Assembly (NCBI GenBank): GCA_029721435.1 | Contig: CM056587.1 | Location: 18,732,667 to 18,796,666 of the forward strand | Length of the DNA stretch: 64,000 nucleotides | Source of the DNA: Gymnothorax reevesii | Taxonomy: Eukaryota > Chordata > Actinopteri > Anguilliformes > Muraenidae | Direction of reading: 5' to 3' | In this document: piece after piece, positions 39,111 to 52,703 of the stretch | Layout of the letters: each line of letters begins with the position of its first letter | Numbering within the stretch: position 1 is the first letter of the stretch | Made by a program: the position numbers and the translations under genes | Notes under the pieces: model-generated | Database searches by the model: none | What the model was told of the DNA's origin: nothing | What the model saw: only the letters and a program-made list of their open reading frames with translations

Positions 39111-41984
39111 AGCACTTTTAAATTCATTTGGATCCTGGATCAAGAATTATGGGTCTTTGCCAAAATCTACTCACTTCCTCCATAGCATAGAATCTACCAA
39201 CACACAAGATTTTATTGATATGCATCAAAAACTTTTTGAGATGGCCCTTTAACTGATGGACGAGTGAACGAACGAAAGAGCAAACAAACTAACAAACACA
39301 CGATGATGGAAACGTATTACCTCTTGGTGGAGGGATAAAAGCGGAAGATTTTTCATAAACAAAATTTCATCCTGACAGTATAATGCCTGACTGGGCTTGC
39401 GGTCCTGAGGCATACAATGTTGATCAGAGAAAAACCATTTTTCCCTCAGGCTCAGATGACATCGCCCAGTTGAAAAACCTCCCCAATTAGCCTCAGGTGT
39501 GAATGTGCATGAACAAAGCACTGTCCATGGTCCTTAAGGCCTCACAGCCTCTGTGAATAGTCACAAAGCTTGACACACCTAGATGAAAATAACTCTTTGC
39601 ATACTAGAACATTCCACAGAGCTGCTAAAATAGCCATTTGACATAAGCAAACAGACAGCTGCAAAAATCCTGCAGAATTTTGATAAGTAACCTTTAGACT
39701 GGGAGACACGTCAGATTAGAAAGGCTTTAGCGCCTCCCCACATGTCCCTCTTATGCAAAAAAAAAAAAATTCTCACAAGTGCCGCTGGACGGCATGATGG
39801 ATGTGTCAATGTTTTAAGCTCGCTTAGACGCAATCTGCCATAAATGAGCTCCGGTGGAGATAAATGGGAGAATCTTTCATCCGATAAGAAAAACATAATA
39901 TGAAAAAAAAAATAAAACAAATGTTGCTCAGAAATGCATGAAATATCTGAGCTCAAGCTCTCTCGCATAAACAAGGAGACTATTAAGATGCGACGAAAAT
40001 TAATCCTATAATTACAAGCTATCTGTTTTCGAGAGTCAAGCTGTGAAATTTGAAATGACGGTTCTGTGAATGACTTCATAAACAGGAGACTGCTATATTA
40101 GATCGAACTTTTACAGCAGTCACTGGAGTTGGGGGGGGTTAATAAATTGGAGGCGGAGGGAGTGGGGATACAGCGATGATGTCAGGATTAGGACTGCCCT
40201 GCCATTGGCAGACCAGGGCAACAAAGCACAGAGGGGCCATTCTGTGGTCCCTGGCCTTCCTGTGTACATTAATAGGGCAGCACAGATAAGCTCTGCTCAC
40301 AATATTAACCTCCCACCCACCACAGCTGACAAACTTCTCCCTTCTCAGTCAGCAAGCTCCACCTGCCGCCATGCCAACCTCATACTTCGCCATATCCACT
40401 GAGGGAACCCGTCACCCACACTTTGAAGATGACTGACAGGTGGCCTTGAATGAGAATGACTGCAGAGAACAAGGCTGGTGGGGGAGCAGTGACTGCCACC
40501 ATCAATACAGGCCTTTGTGTTAGGCACACATCAGCCAACAGTTAGAGAGGTAATGCAAGGTGTTATCACTTTATTTAATCTGAACTTTGTTCTGCACAGG
40601 CCTTATCCTCACAATCAGCTTCTGGATGGTCGTCTGTAACATATTGGCATCAACAATTTATTTCCACAGATACACTTCCCAAGTTCACAATGTAGATTTA
40701 ATTTGTCTCAGACACAAATCACAGTTTAAATTCTGAATAGTTAAACGGTGGCAACAGTTATCTTACATCATCGCCATACATTCACATTGATCACAGACGG
40801 CAGTATTTCAAACCGGCAGAGGCTACCCGATAACATCAGCAAGTATCTGTGTGTTCATCGCTGAGAAAGAAGGACAAAGCAACGCACTAGGATTACGTCG
40901 CCTCATGAGCATGTGCTTACGGTGTCTGTGTCAGTGAGTCGTAATGTTAGGCACCGGCAGAGCTATCCACTTACGCTCGGAAACCCTCATTCATTAATAC
41001 GAGCCAATGCTGAGGAAGGCAAGAAGTCTCGAGTCTTCTCTCCCATAATTCTTCTCACCCTCTCACAGTTCAATTTACCTGACACGGCACAAAAACAGCA
41101 GTAATTCCCATTTTTAATCTAAATAGCCAGAGGGGTTTTCAATTTTGCGGCATAAATTCAAGGTTCTTCAGAATGTCGAGACAATGAGAGCGCAACCACC
41201 TGACTGAGAGTGAAGGTTTTTTCATTTGAAAGCTAAAAAAAAACTCTGAGGTAAGATTTTATATCTCAACCAATGAGCAAAACCTGCAAACAAACAAACA
41301 AACACACAAACAAACACATTTACATTCCTCAGTGGGGACCCACTGTTTAAGGGGAGAGATGTCCAATTAATCAGAGTGCTAATTACCCCCCGTTTTGAGG
41401 GAGTCGACAGACCCTCTCACACAGACAGGAGTGTTATATTCAAAATAATTACTTAAAGGGCACCCTTTGTATTTTCAAAGGTGATTATTGGCAGGGTGCA
41501 AAATTAACCTCTCTTGTCCATCAACCAACTGGCTGGGGAATGTTCAAATTTTACCAGCAACACAATAGATTAACATTGTTTTTCAGTTGGTGAGAGAGGC
41601 AAATCTACCTGCCAATTACACATTTTAATAGCATTTAGCCAGTGACTGGTGCTAATTCTGGACCCTGGTCATTGGAATTCCTTGGTCCAAGCTCAGTATG
41701 CTGGACATTTCTGGTCATCAGGAATTCCAACCCCATCAGTAATTGAGCTGTGCATGTTTTGGGCCTTCCCCTGAAATATGAGCCTGGAAGGGCAAATTTT
41801 CAAATAAGGTCCATCAAATAACTAGTGCATGTGTTTCTAACAACTATTATTTTAGTTTGGTCTAGTTTCGTGATTTAGATGAGTGTCAAACTGAGCAGCA
41901 GAAATAATCTATTGCTGAGGTTGTTATTTTTCAACTTTTGCAGCAAAAATCCCTGCACGCTGAAAAGTTGCCCTCTTTAAGGGG
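39111..41984. other. noncoding stretch
   Basis: No gene seen. The block at about 41480-41660 (GGGTGCAAAATTAACCTCTC, ACCAACTGGCTGG, TTTTCAGTTGGTGAGAGAGG) resembles a dispersed fish repeat but I cannot delimit it. Confidence 0.45.
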
Positions 41985-43815
41985 GTCAAAATATATGGTG
42001 GTGAATGACATCACACACGTAACGCATAGCAACAAAAGTTTTTATAAAATTTATAAATCCAAATGAAAATATGAACAACCTGAGATTATAAATTAATACC
42101 ATACCTTCCATGCTTGGAGGGCATAACTTCCTCAGAATCTGTTTCATAGCCAAAAATGTACCTGTCACACACGTAATGCTGCGTTACATGCGTAACCAAA
42201 GTATATGCTATGACAGGACATTAATGACCCATTTCCTTTATCTTTAGACTAATAAAGGTTTAGTTCACACTTCTGTCAGAAGGTAGTCTAGGTTATCTCA
42301 ATCCAAAACAACAAAAACGAATAACGTCTTCAACTTGAAGGTCAGCCACCCCGTGACTTGACCTAAATATTTTGCCAGATTTTTGCAATTTTCATGTGTA
42401 TACCCATGTTCAAACCAGGAAAGAATTTAGATCTAATATCGTGGAATATGTAATGTTTAGAAAGTAATGCGAAAATGCTGTTAGTTGGATTTGATCAACC
42501 CTTTTGTTGACTTAATCAAGATTTGATCTATGAAGATTTAAGCTTCATAGAGAGGGGTAATATGGCTAAACTGAGATAATACACATGCAGCATTTAGTAT
42601 TCCATTGTATTTTGGTTTATTTTCATGATTTTGGTAGATCGGCATTTCCCAAACCTACCCCTTGTCCTGCATGCTTTAGATCGCTCAAAGCTCCAGCCCA
42701 GGCGATTCAAATGCTTATTATCAAGGAACTGCTGGGGTAAATTATGACCTGATTATTTGAATCACCTGTGCTGGAGCAGGGAGAGATCTAAAGCATGCAG
42801 AACAAGGGGTACGCCAGGAGAGGTTTGGGAAACACTGATGTAGATAAAAGGGGCTGCAAACAGAAAAAACCTTCATGAAAATTTTGCATTGAAATGATTT
42901 TAAAAAAATACTGAGGATTGAAAAATGGCTGGGGGTTAAAACAATACATTCTTGGGATCTTTAACTCCGAGACCACAAGTATTCTTCATATGAGCATTAA
43001 ATCTTATTTGGCTTCGAAAGAGGTGGCTCCTTAAACACACTTAGATCTCAAAATGGCACACTGTCTAATCATGGAATAATATTTTTTTCCCACAAATCAA
43101 GCCGCATCAGCCAGCATGCTTACTCATTAAAGGAACTGCTTATTTTATCGTCAGAACGTTTACTCAGACGGAAACCTTGCCGTTTACAATTCCAATTTGA
43201 ATGTGACTAAGTCTAACCTGTGAAATGTTTGTTGCTCACTTCCGTCCACCATGTTAATGCTGCCAAACCCAATTTTCTTATCATGAACTTTGGCTAATAC
43301 AAAGGATGTATGTTAAACACCTCCATGCTTACTTACAAGGACCTAAAATAGCCAGAAATATGATTTTATTTAAATGAAAAGAACTTATGCATTGCAGGAT
43401 TTGCATGCGGTCACACATGTAACAAAGGCGTCACACACGTAACGCATGCAAATGAGGTTGTTGTATGCAAATGAGCAATGTATTTTTATTAAAGTTTAGA
43501 TTAATGCAAACAGGAATAACTATTGCTGAAGTCGATGAAGCCAATGTGTCATAATCTTCGTTCAAATCACCGAACTTTTGGAATGTAAATTAAATGTAGT
43601 GATTGACCAATTTTCTGAGTCACACACGTGACACAGCCCCTTTCTCATCCTGTACTTCCAGTGTTTTAGGCAGGCATCAAGTTGATGTACCACATTGATA
43701 GTTAAGCCCAGGTATCTTGTGCTTGTCCTATATTGATCCCCATCTGCAACCCAATTAAAGTATAGTGCACTGAAAAATGTCAAGAGTACCTTCCAAATGT
43801 CACAAATGTAAGGCG
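41985..43815. repeat. repeat region with six TCACACACGTAACGC-type motifs
   Basis: Direct copies lie at 42011 (TCACACACGTAACGC), 42165 (TCACACACGTAATGC), 43411 (TCACACATGTAAC), 43431 (TCACACACGTAACGC), 43620 (TCACACACGTGACAC) and 43800 (TCACAAATGTAAGGC). All are on the same strand. The intervening DNA is AT-rich without a recognised ORF. A hAT-type MITE is inserted at 42640-42837. The most likely reading is an old nonautonomous element with subterminal repeats. Confidence 0.5.
42640..42837. mobile_element. hAT-type MITE with imperfect 8-bp TSD
   Basis: The left end CGGCATTTCCCAAACC and right end GGTTTGGGAAACACTG are inverted, and pairing continues inward (ACCCCTTGTCCTGCATGC with GCATGCAGAACAAGGGGT). 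The CAGTGTTTCCC terminus is a hAT signature. The flanks TGGTAGAT and ATGTAGAT agree at 6 of 8 positions. Confidence 0.75.
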
Positions 43816-44194
43816 AGAATCACCCTCATCTTACTACTGACAGCTTGGTTCTGTCACTAGTCATGTTTCCATTCATTTTAAGGGTATTTTAATAAAGGCC
43901 TAAGCTGAAAACCTGTGATCTCTGATCGCTCGCATGCACTGGATCAAAAACTTTCATTTATCTACGAGTAATAACCACCTTGGCTCAGGATAACTTTGGG
44001 AAACCTTAGTCATGAACTACAATAAATATTTACATCCACAACTGCCAGTTAAATCTTTACGGTGCAAAAAGGAAGCCTTATGTTAACAGTATCTAGAAGC
44101 GCTCTCGACTTCTCTGGGCTTTGAAGTAATGAGTCATCTGTAATGGACTATTACACTGTGAAAATGTGCATTGTGGTCAGATTAATCAATATTT

Positions 44195-44956
44195 CTAAAC
44201 TTTTTGGAAGATATAGATGCCTAGTGCCCTGGACCACAGAAGAAAAGGACCCCTCGACTCTGTTACCAGCAAATCTAAAAGTCATGCTCAGTCATGGTAT
44301 AGGGTTGCGTAAGATCCCTTGACAAGGGTGCCTTGCACTTCTCTGAAGGCACCATTAATGCTGAAAAGTAACCAGAGATTTTGGAACAACAATATGCTCC
44401 TTTCAAGACGACATCCTTTCCAGGGCCGCCCATGCATATTTAAATAATATGCAAAACCACATTCTGCATACATTACAAAGGCACGGTGGCATAAGAAGAC
44501 GGTTCAAGCGCAGGACTGGCCGGCCAACTTGTCCTCAATAAAGAAATGTGTGGTGCATTTTGAAACACAAAATGCGACAACAAAGACCCCGTACTGCTGT
44601 ACACTTTTAGACAGGTATGCGAGAAGAATGGGACAAAATTACACCCGAGACACTTACTCACCAGTTCCTGAAATTCTATTAAGTGTTGTGAAACAGAGTG
44701 GCAACTTAAGAAGGTGGAAAATACTGTGCTTTACCGTCCAAACTTTTAAAAAATATGTAGCAAGGAATAAAAATCAAAATGTGTCACTAAAAATAAAAAA
44801 GAAAAGAATAAAGTCCATGTGATAAAACATCAAATGGTGTGCTGTAGTATGCGTTTCAAATTAACTCAGGTCAAAGCAAAAATAATTCACAAATCAATGT
44901 TTTCAATTAAAATTTTCATTTTACGTACCGTCCCAACTTTCTCCAATACGGGGTTG
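44195..44956 (+). mobile_element. 5'-truncated copy of the CAACCCC Tc1/mariner-like family
   Basis: The right end CCGTCCCAACTTTCTCC, then ATACGGGGTTG followed by TA, is the TIR of this family. Upstream transposase relics include CTGGACCACAGAAGAAAAGG (44230), TCATGCTCAGTCATGGTATAG and CACTTCTCTGAAGGCACC. Stops break every frame and the left half is absent. The orientation is opposite to the copy at 13.4 kb. Confidence 0.7.
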
Positions 44957-47900
44957 TAAATAGCAACGCAAACGTTTTAAACCTGCCAAATAAATGTTTT
45001 GAAACAATAAGAAAAGGACCAAGATTTCTTCAGTTGCCAAAAGAGGGACTACAGATGGATTGTGCACGAGCACTTAGATCACCACCGCTCTTCTTCTCCT
45101 GAATGTACAGGCAGTGTTTCTGATTAATTACAAGAATGTGTGAACAGAAACAGCATGGCAGGATTCACAGCAAATGCTCCCCTCAAATCAACTCAAATCA
45201 ATCTTGTTCTTTTCACTGCATGCAAATTCTAAACTGATATTCTCACTGCATACAAATTATAAACTGATAAACTCAACAAGATCACTTCTGCTATACTAAC
45301 AATATGGCCACATGGAATTTCAATTCTGGGGAGCCCACATTTATATGGAGTGAGGAAATATGCAGATTAAAAAGGAAAAAAAAGACAGATTAGTAGAGTA
45401 AAAGATGCCCTACAATTTGCCTGTTTGTTTCTATGTGTTCTTAATCTGGACAGGATTGAGGCCAGGGAAGAAAGTCTTTACAACAAAGAGGAGAAAAACA
45501 CCTCCAGCTGGCATGCTGTAAGTCAAAAGAGGGGACTCAGATTTGATGTCAAGTCAGCAGATGCCAAGGGGTTTACTGTGATGGGTCAGATTACAGAAAA
45601 CGCCTTCTGGTGAGTTTCCTGTAACTTCCAGCTGGAGTATATCAAAGCACAGTTTCTGAGCGAAATTAGATCTTGTTGGCTTTTACCACCAACACTGAAG
45701 CTGTGACTCTAAAAATTAATAGTGAGGAAAAATGAAAGAATTTTTGCTGGACAGAGCAGCAAAGAAAATGCATTTAAAACCACTCATAACCTTGTGACAG
45801 GCAGACAGCCAGCTGACAGAAGCTTCCAGAAGCCGGTAGAACCTCTGGGAAAGCTTAGCCAGGCCACAGCGAAGCAAGAGTCTTTCTGGACTAGCACGAT
45901 AAAGAAAAAATAATAATCACCTTGAAAGGATGGTCAAAAGAGCTTTAAAGATGAGATGGATACAAGCTCGGTCTGCAGCATTCAGTTAAAATGCGGTCAC
46001 AACACAACAGGGTCGGTGCTAATCACACATGAATAAAAAGTCTTCAGAAAGCCTGAAGAAGAAAAGAACGGCATTCAAGCTGCAGCCTACTTCACTGTAC
46101 CTCACAAAGCACAAATTGCCGGCATGAAAACAACTGGGCTCGCATTCACTAACTGTCAATCACATAGCCTCTCAGCCTTCGAGCACATTAATCTGCCGCT
46201 CGCCACGTGAGCGAAGTGACTTTCCCTGACGACATCTGTCTGAACAAGCGTAGGACTGCAGCTCAACCTCGTCCCGTGAGGACAGCAATGTTCCCACAAA
46301 CCATGACAAATTTTCATCTATCCTGCACACAAATGCCATTTCAGTCTTGCTCAGTCGTGTTGTCTACATATCCTCAGCAAACAATCTGCAGTAGTTCTTG
46401 AAAAAGAAAACAAAATATTCGGTCCTAAAAATCCACTCTGCTTATGAGAATAGCCAACAGGTAACATTTTCTCAAAGTAGAAGTATAAAAACACAATGAA
46501 AGAACTGCAATAAAATACATTTGTCTGTGAGGCAGTAATCACAACCTCACCTATACCTTAGTATAGACCAGAGGCAATAGAGCAGAATTCGGTCCCTTAA
46601 ATTTTTATGATAACAAATATGTGCCTTGAATGTTAATAATCAAAACATCGATTGCTTATGTAAAAAAACCTGCTTGTGGGGCAAACCCTAGTGTAATAGA
46701 GCACAAGTGACCGGTCAGTTAAATGACCGTTAAAACAGAGGGGGAAAGAAACCATGACCGTGTTCAGCCTCAGACCTACTTCTGCACAGAAGGCAGGCCC
46801 ACGATACTGCAGAATGCCTGACTATCCCACGAGGAGGTGAGAGGAAATTAGAGGACAAATTGAAAACATTTCACGTCAGCGGGGCTTTTTAATTTGAAGT
46901 GACATCTTCATTATAAACTGCATTATATTCCATCCCACTGTAACTTAAGGACCTTTTTTTCCCTTATTCTTTAGTTTGAGCCACAAACGCTGCACGTCCG
47001 TACCCTCCAGGAGACATAATCACCCATAACATCGCATTTAAAGCCCGCCTAGCTGGTCTTCCTACTGGAAGATTTTCTTACTATAGGCCCCAAGCCTTAT
47101 TCATCCAGATATCAGCTTCAGTGCTTTGTTTTGCCAAAACCCATTTTCCCCCATTCACCCCCCCCCACCCTTTTTTTTTTTTAACCGTTGGTGCTCTGCG
47201 ACTCTCCAGGGCAAATGGTTTTATTAGGTCACACAGAGCAAAGGCGATACGTAAACAACATGAAACCTAGTGTGGTGACATAATGAACTTACAATGTCAG
47301 TCAATACATCCCCCGGCATTTTTTCTTGTTTCTATTCAGCAAACAGAGCTGACTGAATGGGAAATCCATCTTTGGTCAGACAATAAAGGGGACACCAGCA
47401 ATAACAGCCTGACAACTTTTTGAAGACTTGTGGTATAACGAATTGAACGCATTAGCTGAAATCATTATTCCCGCATGACCATATTGACTGAGGAGGCTTA
47501 CATGTTGTTAATAGAAGAATCGAACTAAAAAGGACGGAAGGGGGGGCGAAACAGTGAGGAGAAGTCTCCTCAGGAATCCAATAGGCAGCTGAAGTTCTCT
47601 TCTTCTACTTAAATCCACTCTGGACTCTGGAGACAAGCTCCATTTCTCTACGGTCTGGTGGGAGCTCAATGTTAGGGCTCAGCAATGTGTGTATGTACTG
47701 TATACATAAATAAAACAATGCAGCATCTATCTGCTAACTGTGCTATTTCCCATTACTTCAAAGCTTACTGACGCATAAAAGACAACTGCTCTTGTTCAAC
47801 CATGCATGATATGCAGACAACCAATGAGGAAAAAATGCCTTCCCTGTCACAATCGTCGCGTGTCGTAAATTGGTTTCTGCCTTATTCCAGCAATCTGCTT

Positions 47901-49352
47901 GTGTGTTTGTGGTTTTGTCTCCTTCAATTGACATGCTTTCTTGTTTCCTCCCTTGTTCCCAGGTGTTATCATTTATACGCCTCACCCCTTTTGTGAATGT
48001 CCCATCTATATCAGTTCATTTTGATGTCTGAGTGGTTGCTGGATTGTCATGCTTTAAACCTTACGAGTCAGTTTCTGTCTTCAAGTATTAAGCCAAGCTC
48101 TTTTTTCGTGCGTTTTCGGTAAATTTATGATCAAGACAGAAAAAAATTACTCTGTGGCGTGTGATTCAGAAGAATCGGTTTCCAGGATCGGGACGAAGTT
48201 CTTATTAATCCATTTTTCCTACCTGAGATTATAGGTTATTAGGAACACCTCCCAAGCTGTAATCGGTCTCCAGGATTAAGACTACATTCCTGCCAAACCC
48301 TTCAGTTCTGATGTCGAGCAATCCTGCTTCTGTTAGGGGGATTTACCTCTGGGCTTCTGCCCCGGGACAGCCACTGGCCTGGGCACGGACACACCTGCAA
48401 TTTTTCCAGACATTACAAGCTTAGCTGGACTGCGCCACTTCAGTTCTGGGCTACTGTCATTCCTTCTTCTATTACCGTATTCCTGTTAATAATCTCTCAG
48501 GATTGCACCCTGAATCTGAGTTTGACTCCTTGTCTGGATCATAACACTTCCCATTGTTTCAAGTGGTTCACATTATGCAGATGGGAAAACGGACTACAAA
48601 TGATGAGACACAAATAACAGCAGCTAATGCACAACCCGATTGCAGTCTGGAGGCTTTAGATGGGTCCCCAGACACCCCAATATCCGGGACTCAGGACACC
48701 ACGTCAGGACCACAGTGCCTACGTTTGAGACTTCCACCAAGCATTACATCTAAGTCTTGTGACACAACTATGTCGGCTCTTCAGTTTCTTTTATGTCACA
48801 ATTAAACTTAATTGTTTTGATAAACTGGTAAAGATCCATAAATGCTGAAACGATAATTAGCAGTGGGCGATTACAAGCGCACTAATTTCGCCCAGCACAT
48901 TTCCAAATGTTTCCAATATTTCACTTGCTACTTGATTAGACCATTAGTCCAGAAGGAATAAAACCTTTAAGAAAGAAGTAAGCTAATTAGGAAATGAATT
49001 TATCATTATGCCGCGTCTTCGCTTGCGCAAAGGTGGCAATAAAATATATCATAAAGCCAGTTTGGCACCTGGTTATTCCAATGCTGATGAAGTTGTCTTT
49101 CACTTTCAGCTTGAAACTCGGGGGCTGCCCGCTCCTCTGGCAGTTTCGCTCATTAAAATACACAGTATAATCCTTTATTCATGCGCTTTCACAGGCCTAG
49201 GCAGAAATAGCTTATTCTATTTTCATGCCCAGACTGCGATGCTGCTCATTTATTCTCAACAGTGTGGATTCAACAGTGCCCTCAAAGTCAAAAGCCCATG
49301 TGACTAACTATTTACGCACCAGCTCACGTGTTGCTGTATGCTAGTGCATGCA

Positions 49353-49409
<57 letters not shown>

Positions 49410-49969
49410 ACACACACATGCACACACATAGTATTCATGAGTTTTAATACAACCATGAAGTGCGCCGCAATTAAACTGTTATTAAAAAATAAATCATAGA
49501 AGTCTTAGCTACATATTTATTAAAAACATAATATTCCCCTGTATGACAAGCTGCATTACGAGAGGTTTATGAGGATGCTTTACTTGGCTCATTAAAATGC
49601 GTCCTCTCAACGCTTTCTCACAGCTTCAGAAGGTGGCTGCAGATGAGGTGATATCTGGTATCACATACCTCATTTTCATAACTTTTGCAAAAGGGACTTT
49701 TTTATATACAATGCCTCTTCATCTCTGGAGACAAGCAGCACAACCTCCGAACAGCAAAGGAACTCGCCTTTATTTTCTCCAGCGAACACACCTGCCTGCG
49801 TTCAGAACGAGTCGCCCGCGGCAAAATATTTCTCCAACAACAATACAAGCATTCCCCCAAAGTGCTCTTAGATGTGCCTTCAAATCCACCACAACTTTCT
49901 GAAATAATCAGATCCAATCTTACTAAATCCTAACTAGCCAATATCATTACAAATGAGCCACTTATCAAA
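44957..49969. other. noncoding stretch
   Basis: No exon, RNA gene or transposon recognised apart from the CA microsatellite at 49.35 kb. The 48.84-49.3 kb part has a dense set of TAATTA-like cores and fewer repeats. Confidence 0.45.
49354..49428. repeat. (CA)n microsatellite
   Basis: The longest CA tract of the window, about 20 uninterrupted units and then CGCACACGCAC interruptions. Confidence 0.92.
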
Positions 49970-51613
49970 GGGTCACATTCCATGTCAAATCAATAGAGGC
50001 CTTCGACTGATGTGTTCGATTTGCTTCACACTTCATGTATAAAATATTCTTGTACCTAACAACTGGGGTGCAAAATTTTTGGCTCCTATCTTATTTGTTT
50101 TCCTAGAAATGGAGGCTTTAAATAGGGGTCACCACCCTGATAAATGAGCGTTGCTTAAAAAGTGCAAAGTTCCAAAAGTCATTTCTTTTGAACTGCTCAT
50201 GGTTCATGCTTGAAATTTTCAGGGATTGTTATGAACTATTCAATGTCTTTCATATCTAAAATGGTTGGCCTGAAGTTGCAAATTTGTCATCAATTGCTGC
50301 AAATTGTACTGAAATTTTTTCTACCCTTCTTTGGAGCCCACTATATCACCACACTGAACCAAATCAAATATTTTACATTTTTATACATAATACTCCTGTT
50401 GCAGTATTTTCTCAGCAACTGGGTGCATGTCTGAAAGAAATCAAACTTTATGATTTTATAATCAATCAATTTATGATGAGGCTTTGAAAAGTGGGGAAAA
50501 AAATGATTCCACAATTATAATGCAAGTGCGTATTGCCAATGTATGACAAATTCTATAATACCATTGGAAAGAACAAGTTCTCATTAGTTAATGCACAAAA
50601 TATGAAGTTAGTAACTTGAACAAAACTATATTAGGATATCACATACAGCATGTTTTACTGCAAACAGACATTCTGCACAAGACACCACAACTGTTTAACT
50701 AAAAATAGTGCTTTTAAGAGTTTGAACAGTCCAATAATGTTCTTTTCCACATCTAGTGCAAGGGTACACTGCCTGCCAATTGGTGTAAGTGGTGCAATGA
50801 TCTTCAGGGGGACCCAACAGATATCATATCCCTTGGGCCAACTGTAAGTCCAAGGAAATGTGTCTGCAGGACAGACTCATGTCAGAGCAGTTTGTTCCAT
50901 TACTTGTAGATGATTCCCACTCAAATGCACAATGAAATCAGAACAGCCTGACACCCTGCTGACCTGCTGATGGTTTGGCATGACTGGAACAAATGAGAGG
51001 TCATTTCTTGTTTGCCATCTTTTTAAAAGGTTTTGTTCAAAGCTCCAACTTTATTTTTTGTGCATTTAGTTACTAAAACATGCTCTTTCAAGGGGTATGA
51101 TTTTTTTTCTGGAAGGTTTTGTACAACTAATATACATGGGCTATACATACTTGCAAAACACACGTGAAATCACTTTTTCTGATTTTTAAAGCCTCAAAAA
51201 TCAGAAAATTGGTTATCTTTCAGACATGTACCTAGTTGCAAGGACAATACAATAATAAGAGCATTATATCTGAACTTTTAAAGATCGGATGTGATTCAGT
51301 ATGACGATATAGTGGGCTCCAATGCACAAAATATTTATTAAATACAATTTCCAGCAAACCGTAACTTGGCAAATGTGCAACTGTTGGCCAACCATTAAAG
51401 AAGTCAAATACTGCACATCTAATAGCATAGAACAAGCCAAGAAAATTTCAAGCACTTGGCATAAGTAGTTATAGAGTAATGACTCAGAGAACTTCGCAAT
51501 TTTTCAGCAACACTTGTTTATTAGGGCCATGACCCCTTTTTAAAAGCCTCCATACTTCAGAAACTAAAATAGATACAAGTCAAATATTTTGTACAGTACT
51601 AGTTGGGTGCCAT
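49970..51613. mobile_element. long-arm foldback DNA element
   Basis: The left end GGGTCACATTCCATGTCAAATC (49971) resembles the termini of the element at 9.49 kb. Its arm is mirrored on the right: GGAGGCTTTAAATAGGGGTC at 50110 pairs with GACCCCTTTTTAAAAGCCTCC at 51531, CAACTGGGGTGC with GTTGGGTGCC-type sequence near 51600, and TTGGAGCCCACTATATC at 50331 with GATATAGTGGGCTCC at 51306. The right terminal bases seem lost beside the neighbouring hAT element. The centre carries no recognised transposase. Confidence 0.7.
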
Positions 51614-51932
51614 TAGGCCTGTAACAATTATCAAATAATTGTCCAATTGTCAATTATGTGAAATAATCGTTTCATGTTTAAACCGCAATTTTTCAAAATG
51701 AGACCATTATGTAGCAGGCTGCCACAGAATCAACTTGGACCGCCACAAATAGATACCCGTTAATTCTGAGGAAATGTTCAATCGCTGCCTGTTGATGTTC
51801 TTGGTCTGTGGGAAACACAGAAAAGAATTAGAAAAATAACTTTTTGACTGAAAGAGACAATTAAATTGTTAATTGTCAATTATTTCTCAGACAATTAATA
51901 GCACAGCAAAATTTGGAATTGTTACAGCCCTA
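51614..51932. mobile_element. hAT-like MITE (GGCCTGTAACAATTA family)
   Basis: The left end TAGGCCTGTAACAATTATC is inverted at the right end (GGAATTGTTACAGCCCTA). The flanking octamers GGTGCCAT (51606-51613) and GGTGCTAC (51933-51940) agree at 6 of 8 positions. The 319-bp interior is AT-rich and noncoding. Confidence 0.7.
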
Positions 51933-52160
51933 GGTGCTACGACATTATTTGCAATAACTGTTAAACAAATCCAGGATGGCACAAAGGAAAATCTTGGTTA
52001 AATACAATGCCTCATCATCTCAATTAACGGGACAAAAGTAGGGTACTTTGAACAGAAGGGTTTGAATATGTGGTGTATTATTTTCTGGTACAAGAAGAAT
52101 CTATGTACAGTATCTCACAAAAGTGAGTACACCCCTCACATTTTGACAATTAATTTATTA

Positions 52161-52703
52161 CACTGCCCGGCCAAAAAAAAAGTCACCGTTTGGAAATTAA
52201 TGAACAAATTCTAGAATTGGATCATTATTGCGGTTACTAATATGTTTCAGCTGGCAATAATCATTTTTCCCCAGACTGATGAAGCGCATCGCTACTCATT
52301 TCTCAAAAAATCATATCGGAAGACACATCCCTTGCTGGTGGAAAAGATGTTACAGTATTTCAGAACAGGCAACTTATTGGCCTGTATTTAGCAAAGAAAC
52401 TCATGAATGCAAAAACAAGTATGAGGAATCATTTTCACAAACATATTTGCCACCACAAAGTCCTGATCTTAGACACAGTAAAAGTTATTGGGATGTGCTC
52501 AAGAAAGACCTTAGAGTGGTTCAACCATTATGTCGAGAAGACAAGATCTCGGCCAAAAATTATGGCATATATGATCGAAAATAAATGTTCTGGCATTGCA
52601 TATAGTTGTCAAAACAATGACAAAATGAATTTGCACTGTAATCAAAGCTACAGGGGTTCCAACTAAATATTTGAGTGTGCGACTTTTTTTTGGCCGGGCT
52701 GTG
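52161..52703 (+). mobile_element. internally deleted Tc1-type MITE nested in another Tc1 element
   Basis: The left TIR is CACTGCCCGGCCAAAAAAAA, and the right TIR (TTTTTTTTGGCCGGGCTGTG) is its inverted complement with one change. TA dinucleotides at 52159-52160 and 52704-52705 are the target duplication. The 543-bp body keeps a scrap of transposase C-terminus (YLPPQSPDL, then YWDVLKKDL) but has lost the catalytic core, so it needed a transposase in trans. It inserted 53 bp inside the left end of the host element. Confidence 0.92.
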
